Below are positions 1-9,630 of a stretch of 44,698 nucleotides of DNA, one piece after another. Below the pieces are notes generated by a model. The model saw only the letters and a program-made list of their open reading frames with translations. It did no database searches and was not told where the DNA came from. Origin of the DNA: a bacterium (lineage in GTDB: Bacteria; Auribacterota; UBA3054); NCBI GenBank assembly GCA_017650925.1, contig JAGCDY010000132.1, forward strand, positions 1 to 44,698, read 5' to 3'. Numbering within the stretch: position 1 is the first letter of the stretch; every line of letters begins with the position of its first letter. Made by a program: the position numbers and the translations under genes.

Positions 1-1482
1 CATCAGTTTGAAAAGGAAGCCGTCGCGGTATCTCATCTCGGCCTGGGAGCGGCTCGTTACGGGATATGTGAAATCGTAATCCTTGTCCTTGCCGCCCATG
101 AAGAGGATCCTGGCGTGCTTAAGCCACCACGGGCTGTGGTTGATGCCCGTCGTTATGCTCTGGTGGATCTCGGGGCATAGCGATCTTTCCATATCCAAGA
201 GGGCGGCCGTTTCGCGCATATTTGCTTCCGTGCTCTGCTCTTCGGAATACAGATGCCCGTGTCCCGGGCGGCCGCAGTGGAAGTAGTTGAAGTCATGCTT
301 GAAGCACTTCACCTCGTCGACCGTTATTCTGCTTTTGATCGCCTCTCTCAGATCGTGGTTGTATTTCGGCCCGCTCAGACAGACGTAGTAATTGTTGGCA
401 AGCTCGTAGCCTGCTTCGTCCAGGGCCTTCAGATCGCACATCCTGGAGGAATAGGAAAGCCAGAGGCCAAGCCCGGAACCGTAAGGCGTGATGAGTCCGG
501 AAACCTCCGACAGGCCTTCCGGGAAGCGGCTTGCGTTCGTTTCGTAGACCGTTTCCTTCTTGAACCAGCCGTCGTCCACCACGCAGTAATCTATGGAAGC
601 TCCGAATGTCCTGAGACCGTTGCACAATTTCAAGAAAGCGTCGGCGGTGTGCTCCGTGGTAAGAGTGTCCTCGCGATAATCGCACCAGGTGTTGTAGACC
701 GTCACGAATTCAGGCGGAAGGGCAACGCTCCTTATGTAGTCCGCGAGAACTTTCCTGGCGCCCTTGACGCCTCCGCCGATGAGGGAACGGTCGGACGTCC
801 ATTTTTCATTCTTTTGGAGGAAAGCCGAAGGATGCTGGAGCAAAGTCACGGTGTTCCCTTCTCCTTTGGAATCGAACCACGGCGTTTCGCCGCTGAAGGA
901 CCAAAGGTCGTCGACAAAGACAGGCAAGCCCTTTCCGCCGGCGGTCACGCTGCCGGCGACGACCCAGTTGCCAAGTTGAGCGTCCTCAATGACGATCTCG
1001 TCTTCACCCAAATTTACCACCTCAAGATCGCGGTGGATGAAGACTTCGCCTTTCAAAAAGTAGTAGTTCAGCAGGATGGAAAGCTTCAAGCCGGGATAAT
1101 AAAGCAGAAAGCTCGTCTTCCCCTTCCCCTTACTTATCTCCACGGGCTGGCACTTGTCGGGAGTTATGACGTGGGGCGGTTTCAGGCCGAACCGGGATTT
1201 CCCATTGACTTCGAACCAGCCCAGCTTAGATTTTAATCCTGCCTTCAGGGAAAACTCTTCCCCGCTCAGATACAGTTTCTCCTTCGTCTTGCGGTTGACA
1301 AGCAGATTGGACCTGAAGTTGCCGTCGGCAACTTCCAGTTCCAGTTCAACGCTCTCATTGGCCACTACATAGAGGGAATCTTTCAGTTCGGAAACGTAGC
1401 TCTTGGAGAAGAGCAGAAAGAGCAGCGCGCAGAAAGGAACGGCCCATATGACCAGTATTATCGATGTACGGATATGACGCAT
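1..1482 (-). CDS. Alpha-galactosidase-like glycoside hydrolase (clan GH-D, GH36-like), 3' end cut by window
   Basis: The reading frame is open from an ATG at 1482 to the left edge, giving 494 residues without the C-terminus. Residues 1-25 form a basic start and a hydrophobic segment, so the enzyme is probably exported or membrane-anchored. A beta-rich N-terminal domain (about 30-220) precedes a TIM-barrel region. Motifs typical of clan GH-D are visible: an NTW segment near 260, VVDDGWF at 301-307, KHDFN at 395-399 with D397 in the position of the catalytic nucleophile, and SPWWL (450-454) followed by FMGG and DKDYD. GH27/GH36 enzymes remove terminal alpha-galactosides with retention of configuration; the substrate here is inferred only. 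The gene follows the anchored carbohydrate-binding protein ending at 1499 by 16 bp, so the two are probably co-transcribed. The acid/base residue cannot be assigned with confidence. Confidence 0.75.
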   Translation of the reverse strand, partial: MRHIRTSIILVIWAVPFCALLFLLFSKSYVSELKDSLYVVANESVELELEVADGNFRSNLLVNRKTKEKLYLSGEEFSLKAGLKSKLGWFEVNGKSRFGLKPPHVITPDKCQPVEISKGKGKTSFLLYYPGLKLSILLNYYFLKGEVFIHRDLEVVNLGEDEIVIEDAQLGNWVVAGSVTAGGKGLPVFVDDLWSFSGETPWFDSKGEGNTVTLLQHPSAFLQKNEKWTSDRSLIGGGVKGARKVLADYIRSVALPPEFVTVYNTWCDYREDTLTTEHTADAFLKLCNGLRTFGASIDYCVVDDGWFKKETVYETNASRFPEGLSEVSGLITPYGSGLGLWLSYSSRMCDLKALDEAGYELANNYYVCLSGPKYNHDLREAIKSRITVDEVKCFKHDFNYFHCGRPGHGHLYSEEQSTEANMRETAALLDMERSLCPEIHQSITTGINHSPWWLKHARILFMGGKDKDYDFTYPVTSRSQAEMRYRDGFLFKLM

Positions 1483-1498
1483 AAATAAAGCCCTTGGC

Positions 1499-2743
1499 TC
1501 ATCTCCTCTTTATGAGGGAAAGATCTTTAAACAGCGCCGTGCACGAATTGGTCGTGTAACCGGTATGGAAATATAGCGTGGCCGCGCCGGAAAAGGAGTT
1601 CGTGAAAACAAGGGTCTGCTCTTCCCAATCCTTGGTGCCGTAGGGCCACAAAAGCTGGCGCTCCTTCTGGTTGGGAGCGTAAAGCGCCACCCTCGCGCCC
1701 AAAAGCTTAGATTTGTCCTGGCTTTTAACTTTCGCGCTGAGCTTATAGACAGTCCCCGAAACAACGTTGACAGCCTGGGCCATGCCCATGAGACGTTTTC
1801 CCGGCAGCCCGTTGATAACGATGTGGCTTGAGTCGCCCTCGGAAACTCTGGTTATGAGGTTGCTGGCCTCCGCTTCCGTTATCTGCCAGAAGTTCCAGCC
1901 CTTTGTTCCTTCTTTAAAATCACCGTTGGACGAGCAGATATTTTTGCTTGGATAGGGATTTTCAGGGACAAGAGCAATCTCTTTGACTACGCAATCGGCC
2001 TTGTTAGTAGTGTAGCCGGTATGGAAAAAGAGCGTCGCCAGTCCGGAATAATCGTTCGTGAAGACTACCTCCTTCTCCTCCCAATTCTTGTTGTTGTAAA
2101 GCCAGACCACCTGCTGTTCTTTCTGATCTGGAGCGTTCAGCGCCAGTCTCGCGCCGAGATAGCTCTTCCCTTCCGAAGTCTCGGTGGAACGGACTTTGGC
2201 GCTCAGGCGGTATACCGTTCCCGGAGTTACCTTGACAGTCTGGGCAACGCCCATCAGAGTGTTGGGCTGTCCTTCCAAAGATAAACCGTAAGCGCCTGTT
2301 TTGACAAACTTCTTGCCTTTCTCTTCGTCAAGACGCCAGTACCGCCAGTTTGCCAGACCATCCTTGAAGCTGCCGTTCATGACTGCGTTGCTGTCCATTA
2401 GATAATCGTCATTGACCGGCTGAGAATCCTCTTCAGACGGTTTTTCCGAAGGCTTATCCAAATCGTCCGCTTTAGCCACGACCTTTGGCTTTTCAGCAGC
2501 CGGCTGTGCGGGAACATCGACCACCGGCTTTTCCTCCTCGGGGATCTCCGTCTTAGGAACTTCCGCCTTGGGCTTCTCGGTCTTCGCAACGGGAGCGGCC
2601 GTCACCGCCGTCTGCAGATCCTTTGTCTTCTCCATGACCGATTTCAACCTGGAATCGTCGCTTCTGTTGGAGCGGAAATGAATCAGCGCGATGATCGCCA
2701 CTGTCGCGACCGTCGCCAGTAATGCGTGGGTCTTGAGGGTCAT
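1499..2743 (-). CDS. Membrane-anchored protein with two tandem carbohydrate-binding-like domains
   Basis: This 414-residue protein has a single N-terminal transmembrane segment (about 5-22) and a Pro/Lys/Glu-rich spacer (about 45-115) that could cross the cell wall or periplasm. Two homologous beta-sandwich modules begin at N123 and N273. Each starts NGxFK-(D/E)G followed by a W-rich turn, carries LMGxAQ-V and GTVY-LSAKV motifs, and ends in a near-identical FHTGYTTN stretch. The pattern resembles CBM4/9-type carbohydrate-binding modules; no catalytic motif is visible. The close match between copies points to a recent internal duplication. It sits between gmd upstream (8-bp gap) and the alpha-galactosidase-like gene downstream. 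A scaffold or polysaccharide-binding role is inferred from the fold and the neighbours. Confidence 0.65.
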   Translation of the reverse strand: MTLKTHALLATVATVAIIALIHFRSNRSDDSRLKSVMEKTKDLQTAVTAAPVAKTEKPKAEVPKTEIPEEEKPVVDVPAQPAAEKPKVVAKADDLDKPSEKPSEEDSQPVNDDYLMDSNAVMNGSFKDGLANWRYWRLDEEKGKKFVKTGAYGLSLEGQPNTLMGVAQTVKVTPGTVYRLSAKVRSTETSEGKSYLGARLALNAPDQKEQQVVWLYNNKNWEEKEVVFTNDYSGLATLFFHTGYTTNKADCVVKEIALVPENPYPSKNICSSNGDFKEGTKGWNFWQITEAEASNLITRVSEGDSSHIVINGLPGKRLMGMAQAVNVVSGTVYKLSAKVKSQDKSKLLGARVALYAPNQKERQLLWPYGTKDWEEQTLVFTNSFSGAATLYFHTGYTTNSCTALFKDLSLIKRR

Positions 2744-2751
2744 ATTTTTTA

Positions 2752-3744
<993 letters not shown>

Positions 3745-3768
3745 AGCAGTTTGAGGTTAGGGTTAGAC

Positions 3769-4878
3769 TTAAGAATTATTGTTTGATATTTTACCAAAAA
3801 CGCCCCGCGAACGGAAAATCAGGGAGTTTTGGACAGCGAAGCTGATAAGGAAGAGCAATCCTTCCACGATGAGCTTGGCTATTATGGGATGTATGCCGAA
3901 GCGTTCCAATCCCCTTATGCCGAAATAGGAGGAGACGAAGAGGAATATGGCTAAAAGGAAGAAAAGCAGAGACTGCCTCAGCCAGTGTCCCCTGGAATTA
4001 AAAACGGCTTCTTTGTCCAGGATAAAGTTGACGGTGCAGCTTATGATCCTGGCGGTAAGCAAACTCCAAAGCACGGAGGTGTAGCCTAAAATGAGCCTGT
4101 CCCTTTCCAGAGCTAGGATCATCGCCGCGAACACGACGTTGTCCACCAGGCAGCTGATGATCGACGCGCCGATGAATTTTAAAAAGATGGCGTAGATCCT
4201 GATGGAGTCCTTTATGGGATTGAAGTGCGAGCTGGGATTGTTCTCCTCGTAAACGGTGGTTATAGGAACCTGACGCATCTTGCCAAAGCCGCAGCGGTAG
4301 TAACGCAGCAGAGCCTCCAGCTCGAATTCGTAGCGGTCGGGCTTTATGAGGAGAGCCTCTTTCATGAAGTCCTTTGGATAGACTCTCAAACCCGTCTGCG
4401 TGTCCTGAAGAGGAGTGCCGGTGAAAAACTTGAAGACTTTTTCGGTCAGGTTGTTGCCAAAACGGCTGCGCCAGGGGATCTTCACGGAAAGCGATTTGAA
4501 ATCCCTGACGCCCAGGACGTAGTCTTCGGGATTTTCCAGGAAAGCCCTGAGAACTTTCTCGATGTCGCAGGGAAGATGCTGGCCGTCCGCGTCGACCGTC
4601 ACGGCGCCCAGAAGATCCTTTTCCGTTTCCATCAGGTGGCGGAAGGCCGTCTTCATAGAAGCGCCTTTGCCCTTGTTCTGGGAATGAACGAGAAGGGTGC
4701 AGCGGTCGATCCCTTTTATTTTCGCGAAGGTCTCCCGCGTCCCCTCTTTTCGGGAGCCGTCGTCGACGACCACCACGCCTTTCAAAAGAGGGATCTTTAC
4801 GATCTCTTTTATGAGGTCCGGCAGTTCCGGCAAGGGCTCGTAGGCCGGGATTATGGCAAAGAGATCGGGCATGATCAT
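3769..4878 (-). CDS. Glycosyltransferase family 2 fused to a GtrA-like membrane domain
   Basis: Residues 1-225 form a DPM1/polyprenyl-phosphate-sugar-synthase-like GT-A domain: an IIPAYE start, VVVVDDGS at 35-42, a QNKGKGAS segment and the metal-binding D96-A97-D98 in VDADGQH. Residues from about 232 to the end hold four transmembrane helices matching the GtrA family, including the typical FILDKEAVF segment. Family knowledge suggests the first half loads a sugar onto undecaprenyl phosphate and the GtrA half helps flip it across the inner membrane. This unites two steps that are separate genes in O-antigen glucosylation cassettes. The start at 4878 is supported by an ATGA overlap with the preceding gene; a second ATG lies two codons later. 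The acceptor and sugar are unknown. Confidence 0.85.
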   Translation of the reverse strand: MIMPDLFAIIPAYEPLPELPDLIKEIVKIPLLKGVVVVDDGSRKEGTRETFAKIKGIDRCTLLVHSQNKGKGASMKTAFRHLMETEKDLLGAVTVDADGQHLPCDIEKVLRAFLENPEDYVLGVRDFKSLSVKIPWRSRFGNNLTEKVFKFFTGTPLQDTQTGLRVYPKDFMKEALLIKPDRYEFELEALLRYYRCGFGKMRQVPITTVYEENNPSSHFNPIKDSIRIYAIFLKFIGASIISCLVDNVVFAAMILALERDRLILGYTSVLWSLLTARIISCTVNFILDKEAVFNSRGHWLRQSLLFFLLAIFLFVSSYFGIRGLERFGIHPIIAKLIVEGLLFLISFAVQNSLIFRSRGVFGKISNNNS

Positions 4879-5858
4879 TTTGCTGGCGGTTCGGAAGAAA
4901 TTACCTCGTCGGCCGGAGAGACCCTGATGCCGTTGAAGTAGACCTTGCCGGGTGCTTTTCCTCTGCTGTGCTCGCAGCGCAAAGTTATGGTCAGCTTGCA
5001 GTCGGCCTTGGGAAGTATCCTGAGCGATCCTCGGATCCAGATGCCCCGGTTGGGGCTGGAAAACTTCAGATCGTTGCTGCGGTATCTGTCATCGTTGTAG
5101 GAAACGCGGATGTTGGCGACACGGTTCGCCATTCTGTTGTCGTCCATCAGGGCGTAGCCGCTTACGATGTAGGGAACGCCCTTTTTTACCTGGACGGTCT
5201 GGGAAGCTGTCAGAACGACGTTGCTGCTCTGTTCGAACATGAGAGTGGGCACGCCGCGTTTGTCGAACACATGAAGGTCATTCTCATCAGGGGATTCCCA
5301 GCCCAGAGTGCCGTCCATAAAATCGCCGTTCGTTACCAGGTTGGTGACGAGTTCGCCCTCCAGCATGGTCAGCCTGGCTTTGTGGAAAGGCACGGCGCGG
5401 CGAAAGGAAACGTCCGCCACGTCCACAGGGGAATTTTTCCCCGCCACCAGCCTGAAGGAGCGCCTGTCGGCATAATCGAAGGCCGGGAAGAGGAACCTCA
5501 CGGTCCGCCAGTCGGAATTGGTGACTGAAATTAGAGCGTAAGTGTGACTGTCCAGCCTGAAGGTCAGGCGGCCGTTGGGTTTGGCTGTCCGGCATTTGAA
5601 ACTGGCTTCGCAGACCTCGCCGGCGGCTATGCCTGAGAGGAAGAACTGGCACATCTCCCCTCCCGGGGCCAGGGCCAGGTAGGCGAATTCTCCTTCGTTT
5701 TCCGGCGAAACGCGCTCGGCATCGCCCTTCTTTGCGAACTGCCAGCCGGCGATATCTCTTGAGAACTTGCCGTTGATGAGCAGATTGGGGCGGTAAAAGA
5801 AAACATAGGCGGCGTAGATGACCGCGATGCCCAAGAGAAGAACAAGCAATTTTTTCAT
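4875..5858 (-). CDS. Membrane-anchored protein with two carbohydrate-binding-like modules
   Basis: This 327-residue protein has an N-terminal hydrophobic anchor (about 2-24) followed by two beta-sandwich-like halves. Each half opens with an N-G-(K/D)-F segment followed by GW: LLINGKFSRDIAGW near 30 and NLVTNGDFMDGTLGW near 178. This is the same layout as the protein encoded at 1499-2743, although the sequences have diverged. The family resembles CBM4/9-type carbohydrate-binding modules and no catalytic residues are recognisable. It is coupled to the GT2-GtrA gene by an ATGA overlap and lies 4 bp after the polytopic membrane protein gene. It is therefore probably made with the glycan assembly machinery and displayed outside the inner membrane. 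The substrate is unknown. Confidence 0.55.
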   Translation of the reverse strand: MKKLLVLLLGIAVIYAAYVFFYRPNLLINGKFSRDIAGWQFAKKGDAERVSPENEGEFAYLALAPGGEMCQFFLSGIAAGEVCEASFKCRTAKPNGRLTFRLDSHTYALISVTNSDWRTVRFLFPAFDYADRRSFRLVAGKNSPVDVADVSFRRAVPFHKARLTMLEGELVTNLVTNGDFMDGTLGWESPDENDLHVFDKRGVPTLMFEQSSNVVLTASQTVQVKKGVPYIVSGYALMDDNRMANRVANIRVSYNDDRYRSNDLKFSSPNRGIWIRGSLRILPKADCKLTITLRCEHSRGKAPGKVYFNGIRVSPADEVISSEPPAK

Positions 5859-5862
5859 TTCC

Positions 5863-7161
5863 TTACCTCCAGCTCCAGGTGAAGATCATACGCTGCAGGT
5901 ACAGAAGCCCCGAGTAAGCGTGAAGAAGGAAAAGCCCGACAGTGATCGCCGCCGGCCAGTTAAGTTTTTCGAAGCGCTCGTCATCTGAGAAGAAGTTGAA
6001 AAGGGAAGCTAAAAAGAGCGTCGAGACAGCCACCGGGATCTGCCAGGTGAAATTGAGATGAGTGCGGTGATCGCCGCCTTGGCTGAGAGTGTAGCCGATG
6101 GCGAAAGAGACTGCAAGCGTCAGCCAGGCGAAAAGAAGAAGCCCGTCCTTTTTCTTTTTGGAAACGAAGAAGACGGATATGGGGAAAGCCAGCCCGCAAA
6201 GCAAAGTCAAAGGCTTGTAGAAAAGGAAATACCAGAAGGTCTGCCAGCAGCCGGAGATAGCGTCGAAACTTCTGCCCAGAAGGCGCTCCGCCATGAAATT
6301 GAGGATGCGCGGGAAGTCTATGTGCATAAGGTGACTCTGGACGGCGAAGGGAAGGGAGAAGATGACGCCCTCCTTGACGCTCTTTGTGACGTACTTCATT
6401 AAAAAGATGCCGGCCAGAGCTGGAACAGCCACCGCGCAGGCTATCAAAATCCTCTTTATGCTGAAGTTCAGCGAAAAATTGTTTTCGTCGTCGATCTTTA
6501 TGAAGGCGAAGAAAAGGAAGATCGACGGGACCCAAGCCAGGATGTAACTAGGCTTGGTGAAGAAATTCAGCACCGCCACCGCCGCCAGGATCAGGAAATT
6601 CTTAAGCGTCCTCTCCTTCAGGGTCAGAAACCCGAAATAGAAGAGCAGCAATGCGAAGGGCATGACCGCCACGGTGGTGGGGTTGTGCCAGACGTTGAGC
6701 CTCAGAACATCAGCCTGCCAGTAGCCGGAAGCGAGCTGAGGGAAGGCGATGATGTGGCCCCCCAGGCACAAAAACACAATAGCCGAGCGCACTATGGGAA
6801 ATTCCGCGCGCTCCGCCCTGTCCTGCCGTGAGAAATAGTCGATAGTGATGGCTCTTATGACCACGTACTTCAGAGCCAGCATCAGGGAAAGGAAGCAAAC
6901 ATATCCGACGGAGGAGCCTTTTCTGGTCAGGAACCCCAGGAAGTACAGACCCAGTCTCGTCAGGGTATCGTAGTTCAGCCTGAAAAGCTTGCACTTGTCG
7001 AAAATGACGATAGTCATGGACCGCAAATGCCAGAACATGTCGACCTGGATGCGGTACATCTGGGTAAAGACGAAAAGCCCGAAAACGAAAAAGAGCAAGG
7101 TTATCAGAACATCGCTCCACTTCAGGCGCACTTTTTCATTGCTGAACAAATAACTTAACAT
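5863..7161 (-). CDS. Polytopic membrane protein, possible GT-C-type glycosyltransferase
   Basis: I do not recognise this 432-residue protein by family. It has about ten hydrophobic segments spread along its length, beginning at about residue 17, and an aromatic-rich first loop (MYRIQVDMFWHLRS) containing an Asp. An acidic residue in the first outer loop is seen in GT-C glycosyltransferases that use polyprenyl-linked sugars, so such a role is possible but weakly supported. A polysaccharide polymerase (Wzy-like) is the main alternative, because those are also polytopic and poorly conserved. It is the first gene of the surface-carbohydrate operon. It is divergent from the aconitase operon and has a clear promoter whose -10 box is only 8 nt before the ATG, so the transcript may be leaderless. 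Confidence 0.5.
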   Translation of the reverse strand: MLSYLFSNEKVRLKWSDVLITLLFFVFGLFVFTQMYRIQVDMFWHLRSMTIVIFDKCKLFRLNYDTLTRLGLYFLGFLTRKGSSVGYVCFLSLMLALKYVVIRAITIDYFSRQDRAERAEFPIVRSAIVFLCLGGHIIAFPQLASGYWQADVLRLNVWHNPTTVAVMPFALLLFYFGFLTLKERTLKNFLILAAVAVLNFFTKPSYILAWVPSIFLFFAFIKIDDENNFSLNFSIKRILIACAVAVPALAGIFLMKYVTKSVKEGVIFSLPFAVQSHLMHIDFPRILNFMAERLLGRSFDAISGCWQTFWYFLFYKPLTLLCGLAFPISVFFVSKKKKDGLLLFAWLTLAVSFAIGYTLSQGGDHRTHLNFTWQIPVAVSTLFLASLFNFFSDDERFEKLNWPAAITVGLFLLHAYSGLLYLQRMIFTWSWR

Positions 7162-7169
7162 ATTTGTTT

Positions 7170-7198
7170 ATTATACCAGTATTCGGCTCAAATTCCAA
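7170..7198 (-). promoter_or_regulatory. Sigma-70-type promoter of the surface-carbohydrate operon
   Basis: On the minus strand an extended -10 element TGGTATAAT occupies 7178-7170. A -35-like TTGGAA sits at 7198-7193 with an optimal 17-bp spacer. Only 8 nt separate the -10 box from the ATG at 7161, so transcription would begin at or within a base or two of the start codon and leave no room for a Shine-Dalgarno sequence. Confidence 0.65.
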
Positions 7199-7256
7199 AC
7201 CGGGAACGGAAAGAACAAGGACGCTTCGCCGCGCGGTGCGAGCCGAAGGTGAAAAT

Positions 7257-7265
7257 TGCTATAAT
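7257..7265 (+). promoter_or_regulatory. Extended -10 promoter element of the aconitase operon
   Basis: TGCTATAAT lies at 7257-7265 in the divergent intergenic region. No convincing -35 hexamer is found 16-18 bp upstream, which fits the extended -10 class. The expected leader is about 26 nt long, but there is no Shine-Dalgarno motif before the ATG at 7299. Confidence 0.55.
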
Positions 7266-7298
7266 AATAAGATTGATTTCCCATATATCACAAAGAAT

Positions 7299-9233
7299 AT
7301 GAACGTTACTGAAAAAATACTTTCCGGGCACGTCGTATCCGGCGAAAAAACGCCCGGCGCCCCCGTAGCCATAAGGATCGACCAGACCCTGACCCAGGAC
7401 GCCACGGGCACGATGGCCTACCTTGAGTTCGAGGCTCTCGGCAAGGAGAAAGTCGAGACCGAGCTCTCCGTTTCCTACATCGACCACAACACGGCGCAGA
7501 TGGGCCCAAACAACATGAACGACCATCTCTATTTGAGGTCGGTCGCGGGAAGGTTCGGGATCAAGTGCTCGCTCCCCGGGAACGGGATCTGCCACCAGGT
7601 GCATCTTGAGCGCTTCGGCAAGCCCGGCAAAACGCTTCTGGGCTCCGATTCCCACACGCCCACCGGCGGCGGCCTCGGGATGCTCGCCATAGGCGCGGGC
7701 GGTCTCGACGTCGCGCTCGCCATGGGCGGCGAACCTTTCACCATAAAATGGCCGAAAGTGATCGGCGTAAAGCTCACCGGCAGTTTGCCGAAATGGGTGG
7801 CGGCCAAGGACGTCATACTCAAACTTCTCTCCATACTGACCACCAAAGGCAACGTCGGCTGCGTGGTGGAATACTTCGGTCCCGGCGTGGCCAGCCTTTC
7901 CGTTCCGCAAAGGGCGACGATCACCAACATGGGCGCCGAACTGGGCGTTACGACCAGCGTCTTCCCCTCCGACGACCGCACCCTGGAATTTTTAGAAGCG
8001 CAGGGAAGAGCCAAAGATTTTCAGGAGATCCTATCCGACCAGGACGCCTCCTACGACAGGATAATAGAGATCGATCTGACCAAACTGGAACCTTTGGTCG
8101 CCCAGTCCCCCTCCCCGGACAACGTAAAAACCATAGGGGAAGTCGAAGGGACGAAAGTGCACCAGGTGATAATAGGCTCCTGCACCAATTCCTCCTACCG
8201 CGACCTCACCCTGGCGGCCGCCCTTCTGCGCGGGCGCAGGGTCCATCCGGACGTGAGTTTCCTGGTGGCTCCGGGAAGCAGGCAGGTGATGCAGATGATA
8301 GACCGCGACGGCTCGCTTTCAACTTTCCTGACGGCCGGCGCGAGGATATTGGAATCCGCCTGCGGACCCTGCATCGGCCAGGGACTCTCCCCCGCCGAAG
8401 GCACGGTCAGCGTCAGGACCTTCAACCGCAATTTCTCCGGGCGCACGGGAACGCCGAACGACACGGTCTTCCTGGCCAGTCCCGAGACCGCCGTCATGGC
8501 GGCCATCTGCGGCGAACTGGTGGACCCCAGGAAGCAGGACGTCATCAAGTATCCCAAGATCGAGGAGCCGGAACGCTACGACCATGACGACTGGCTCATA
8601 GTTCCCCCTCCAAGAAGAAAGCCCGAAATAAGGAGAGCCTCGACCATAGGCGAACCTCCCAAGAACTCTCCCCTGCCGGAAAACATTGAAGGCGACATAT
8701 TGATAAAGCTCGGCGACAAAATAACGACCGACCATATCATGCCGGCCGGCGCTTTCATGAAGTTCAGATCAAACATCAAGGAGTACGCGAAGTACGTCTT
8801 CAACTGCTTCAACGAAGAAGGAAAGGAAACCTTCTACGAAAGGGCCCTCAAGGTCAAGGATTCCTCACGCCACGGAATAATCCTGGCGGGACTTTCCTAC
8901 GGCCAGGGCAGCTCCAGGGAGCACGCGGCCATCTGCCCGATGTACCTTGGCGTCAAAGCGGTGATCGCCCTCTCCTTCGAAAGGATCCACACCGCCAACC
9001 TCATAAACTTCGGGATCCTGCCCCTCACCGTCAGCGCGGAAGGCCTTGAGAAACTTAAGAACTGCGAACACGTCTCCATAAGGAACGTGAGGTCCCAGCT
9101 CAAGGAAGGGCAGGACCTGACCGCGGAAACTGAGGACGGATCGAAGGTGATCCTCTCCCACGCCCTGACAAAAAAAGACATCGAAACGATATTGGCGGGC
9201 GGAAAGCTGAACCTCTTTGCCGCGAAAAAATAA
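7299..9233 (+). CDS. acn: Aconitate hydratase, Aquifex type
   Basis: This TCA-cycle enzyme isomerises citrate and isocitrate through cis-aconitate using a [4Fe-4S] cluster. The protein is 644 residues from the ATG at 7299. An in-frame ATG at 7164 would add 45 residues with no homology and would span the promoter, so I rejected it. The N-terminus (MNVTEKIL, then RIDQTLTQDATGTMA) is typical of the short Aquifex-type aconitase family. Cluster ligands are C295 in GSCTNSS and C355/C358 in ACGPCIG. SDSHTPTGGGLGMLAIGAGG is the substrate-binding signature, and the C-terminal swivel domain has SYGQGSSREHA and FERIHTANL. A related hydro-lyase such as homoaconitase is a less likely alternative. It heads a plus-strand operon with a 3-bp gap to the pterin synthase gene. 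Confidence 0.93.
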   Translation: MNVTEKILSGHVVSGEKTPGAPVAIRIDQTLTQDATGTMAYLEFEALGKEKVETELSVSYIDHNTAQMGPNNMNDHLYLRSVAGRFGIKCSLPGNGICHQVHLERFGKPGKTLLGSDSHTPTGGGLGMLAIGAGGLDVALAMGGEPFTIKWPKVIGVKLTGSLPKWVAAKDVILKLLSILTTKGNVGCVVEYFGPGVASLSVPQRATITNMGAELGVTTSVFPSDDRTLEFLEAQGRAKDFQEILSDQDASYDRIIEIDLTKLEPLVAQSPSPDNVKTIGEVEGTKVHQVIIGSCTNSSYRDLTLAAALLRGRRVHPDVSFLVAPGSRQVMQMIDRDGSLSTFLTAGARILESACGPCIGQGLSPAEGTVSVRTFNRNFSGRTGTPNDTVFLASPETAVMAAICGELVDPRKQDVIKYPKIEEPERYDHDDWLIVPPPRRKPEIRRASTIGEPPKNSPLPENIEGDILIKLGDKITTDHIMPAGAFMKFRSNIKEYAKYVFNCFNEEGKETFYERALKVKDSSRHGIILAGLSYGQGSSREHAAICPMYLGVKAVIALSFERIHTANLINFGILPLTVSAEGLEKLKNCEHVSIRNVRSQLKEGQDLTAETEDGSKVILSHALTKKDIETILAGGKLNLFAAKK

Positions 9234-9236
9234 ATC

Positions 9237-9617
9237 ATGTTCAAGCTAAAAGTCAGATCAAATTTCAGCGCGGCGCACGCGGTGACGCTTCCAGGCGGCA
9301 GAGTCGAAAACGTCCACGGCCACAACTGGCAGTTGGAAACGGTGCTCGCGGCCGAAACGCTCGACCGCTTCGGCATGGTGGCTGACTTCGAGGCTGTTAA
9401 GTGCATGATAGAAGAAATAATCGTAAAAAAACTTGATCACACTTTCCTCAACGAGACCGGCTTCTTTCCCAAAGACGCCGCCACTTGCGAGCTCGTCGCG
9501 AAATGGATCCACGATTCCCTAAGCCTAAGGATCAAGGAATTGAGGGATGACATCGTTGTCGAAAGCGTAACACTATGGGAGTCGCCCGGCTGCAGCGTCT
9601 CCTATTCCGCAAAATAA
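9237..9617 (+). CDS. 6-pyruvoyl-tetrahydropterin synthase/QueD family protein (PTPS-III-like)
   Basis: This 126-residue COG0720 protein has zinc ligands H14 (FSAAH), H27 and H29 (VHGHNW), the D67-H68 pair and the pterin-anchoring E115 (WESPG). In QueD the catalytic Cys lies four residues before the HGH motif. Here that position is Val23, followed by Glu24. An E-x-x-HGH arrangement without Cys matches the PTPS-III subgroup, in which Glu replaces Cys. Such proteins have been shown to convert dihydroneopterin triphosphate to 6-hydroxymethyl-dihydropterin, bypassing the folate enzyme FolB. Automatic annotation would probably call it queD. No queuosine genes (queC, queE) or other folate genes are in the window, so context does not decide. 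It lies between acn and gpsA in the same operon. Confidence 0.85.
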   Translation: MFKLKVRSNFSAAHAVTLPGGRVENVHGHNWQLETVLAAETLDRFGMVADFEAVKCMIEEIIVKKLDHTFLNETGFFPKDAATCELVAKWIHDSLSLRIKELRDDIVVESVTLWESPGCSVSYSAK

Positions 9618-9630
9618 AAAAGCCAAAACT

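Noticed and set aside
253-1236. Long plus-strand open frame (327 codons) antisense to the GH-D gene
   Set aside because: The minus strand shows clear clan GH-D motifs through the same DNA. The plus-strand product has no recognisable motif or ribosome binding site and is a GC-rich shadow.
7164-7298. 45-residue N-terminal extension of aconitase
   Set aside because: It crosses the divergent promoter region and lacks homology; the family start MNVTEKIL is at 7299.
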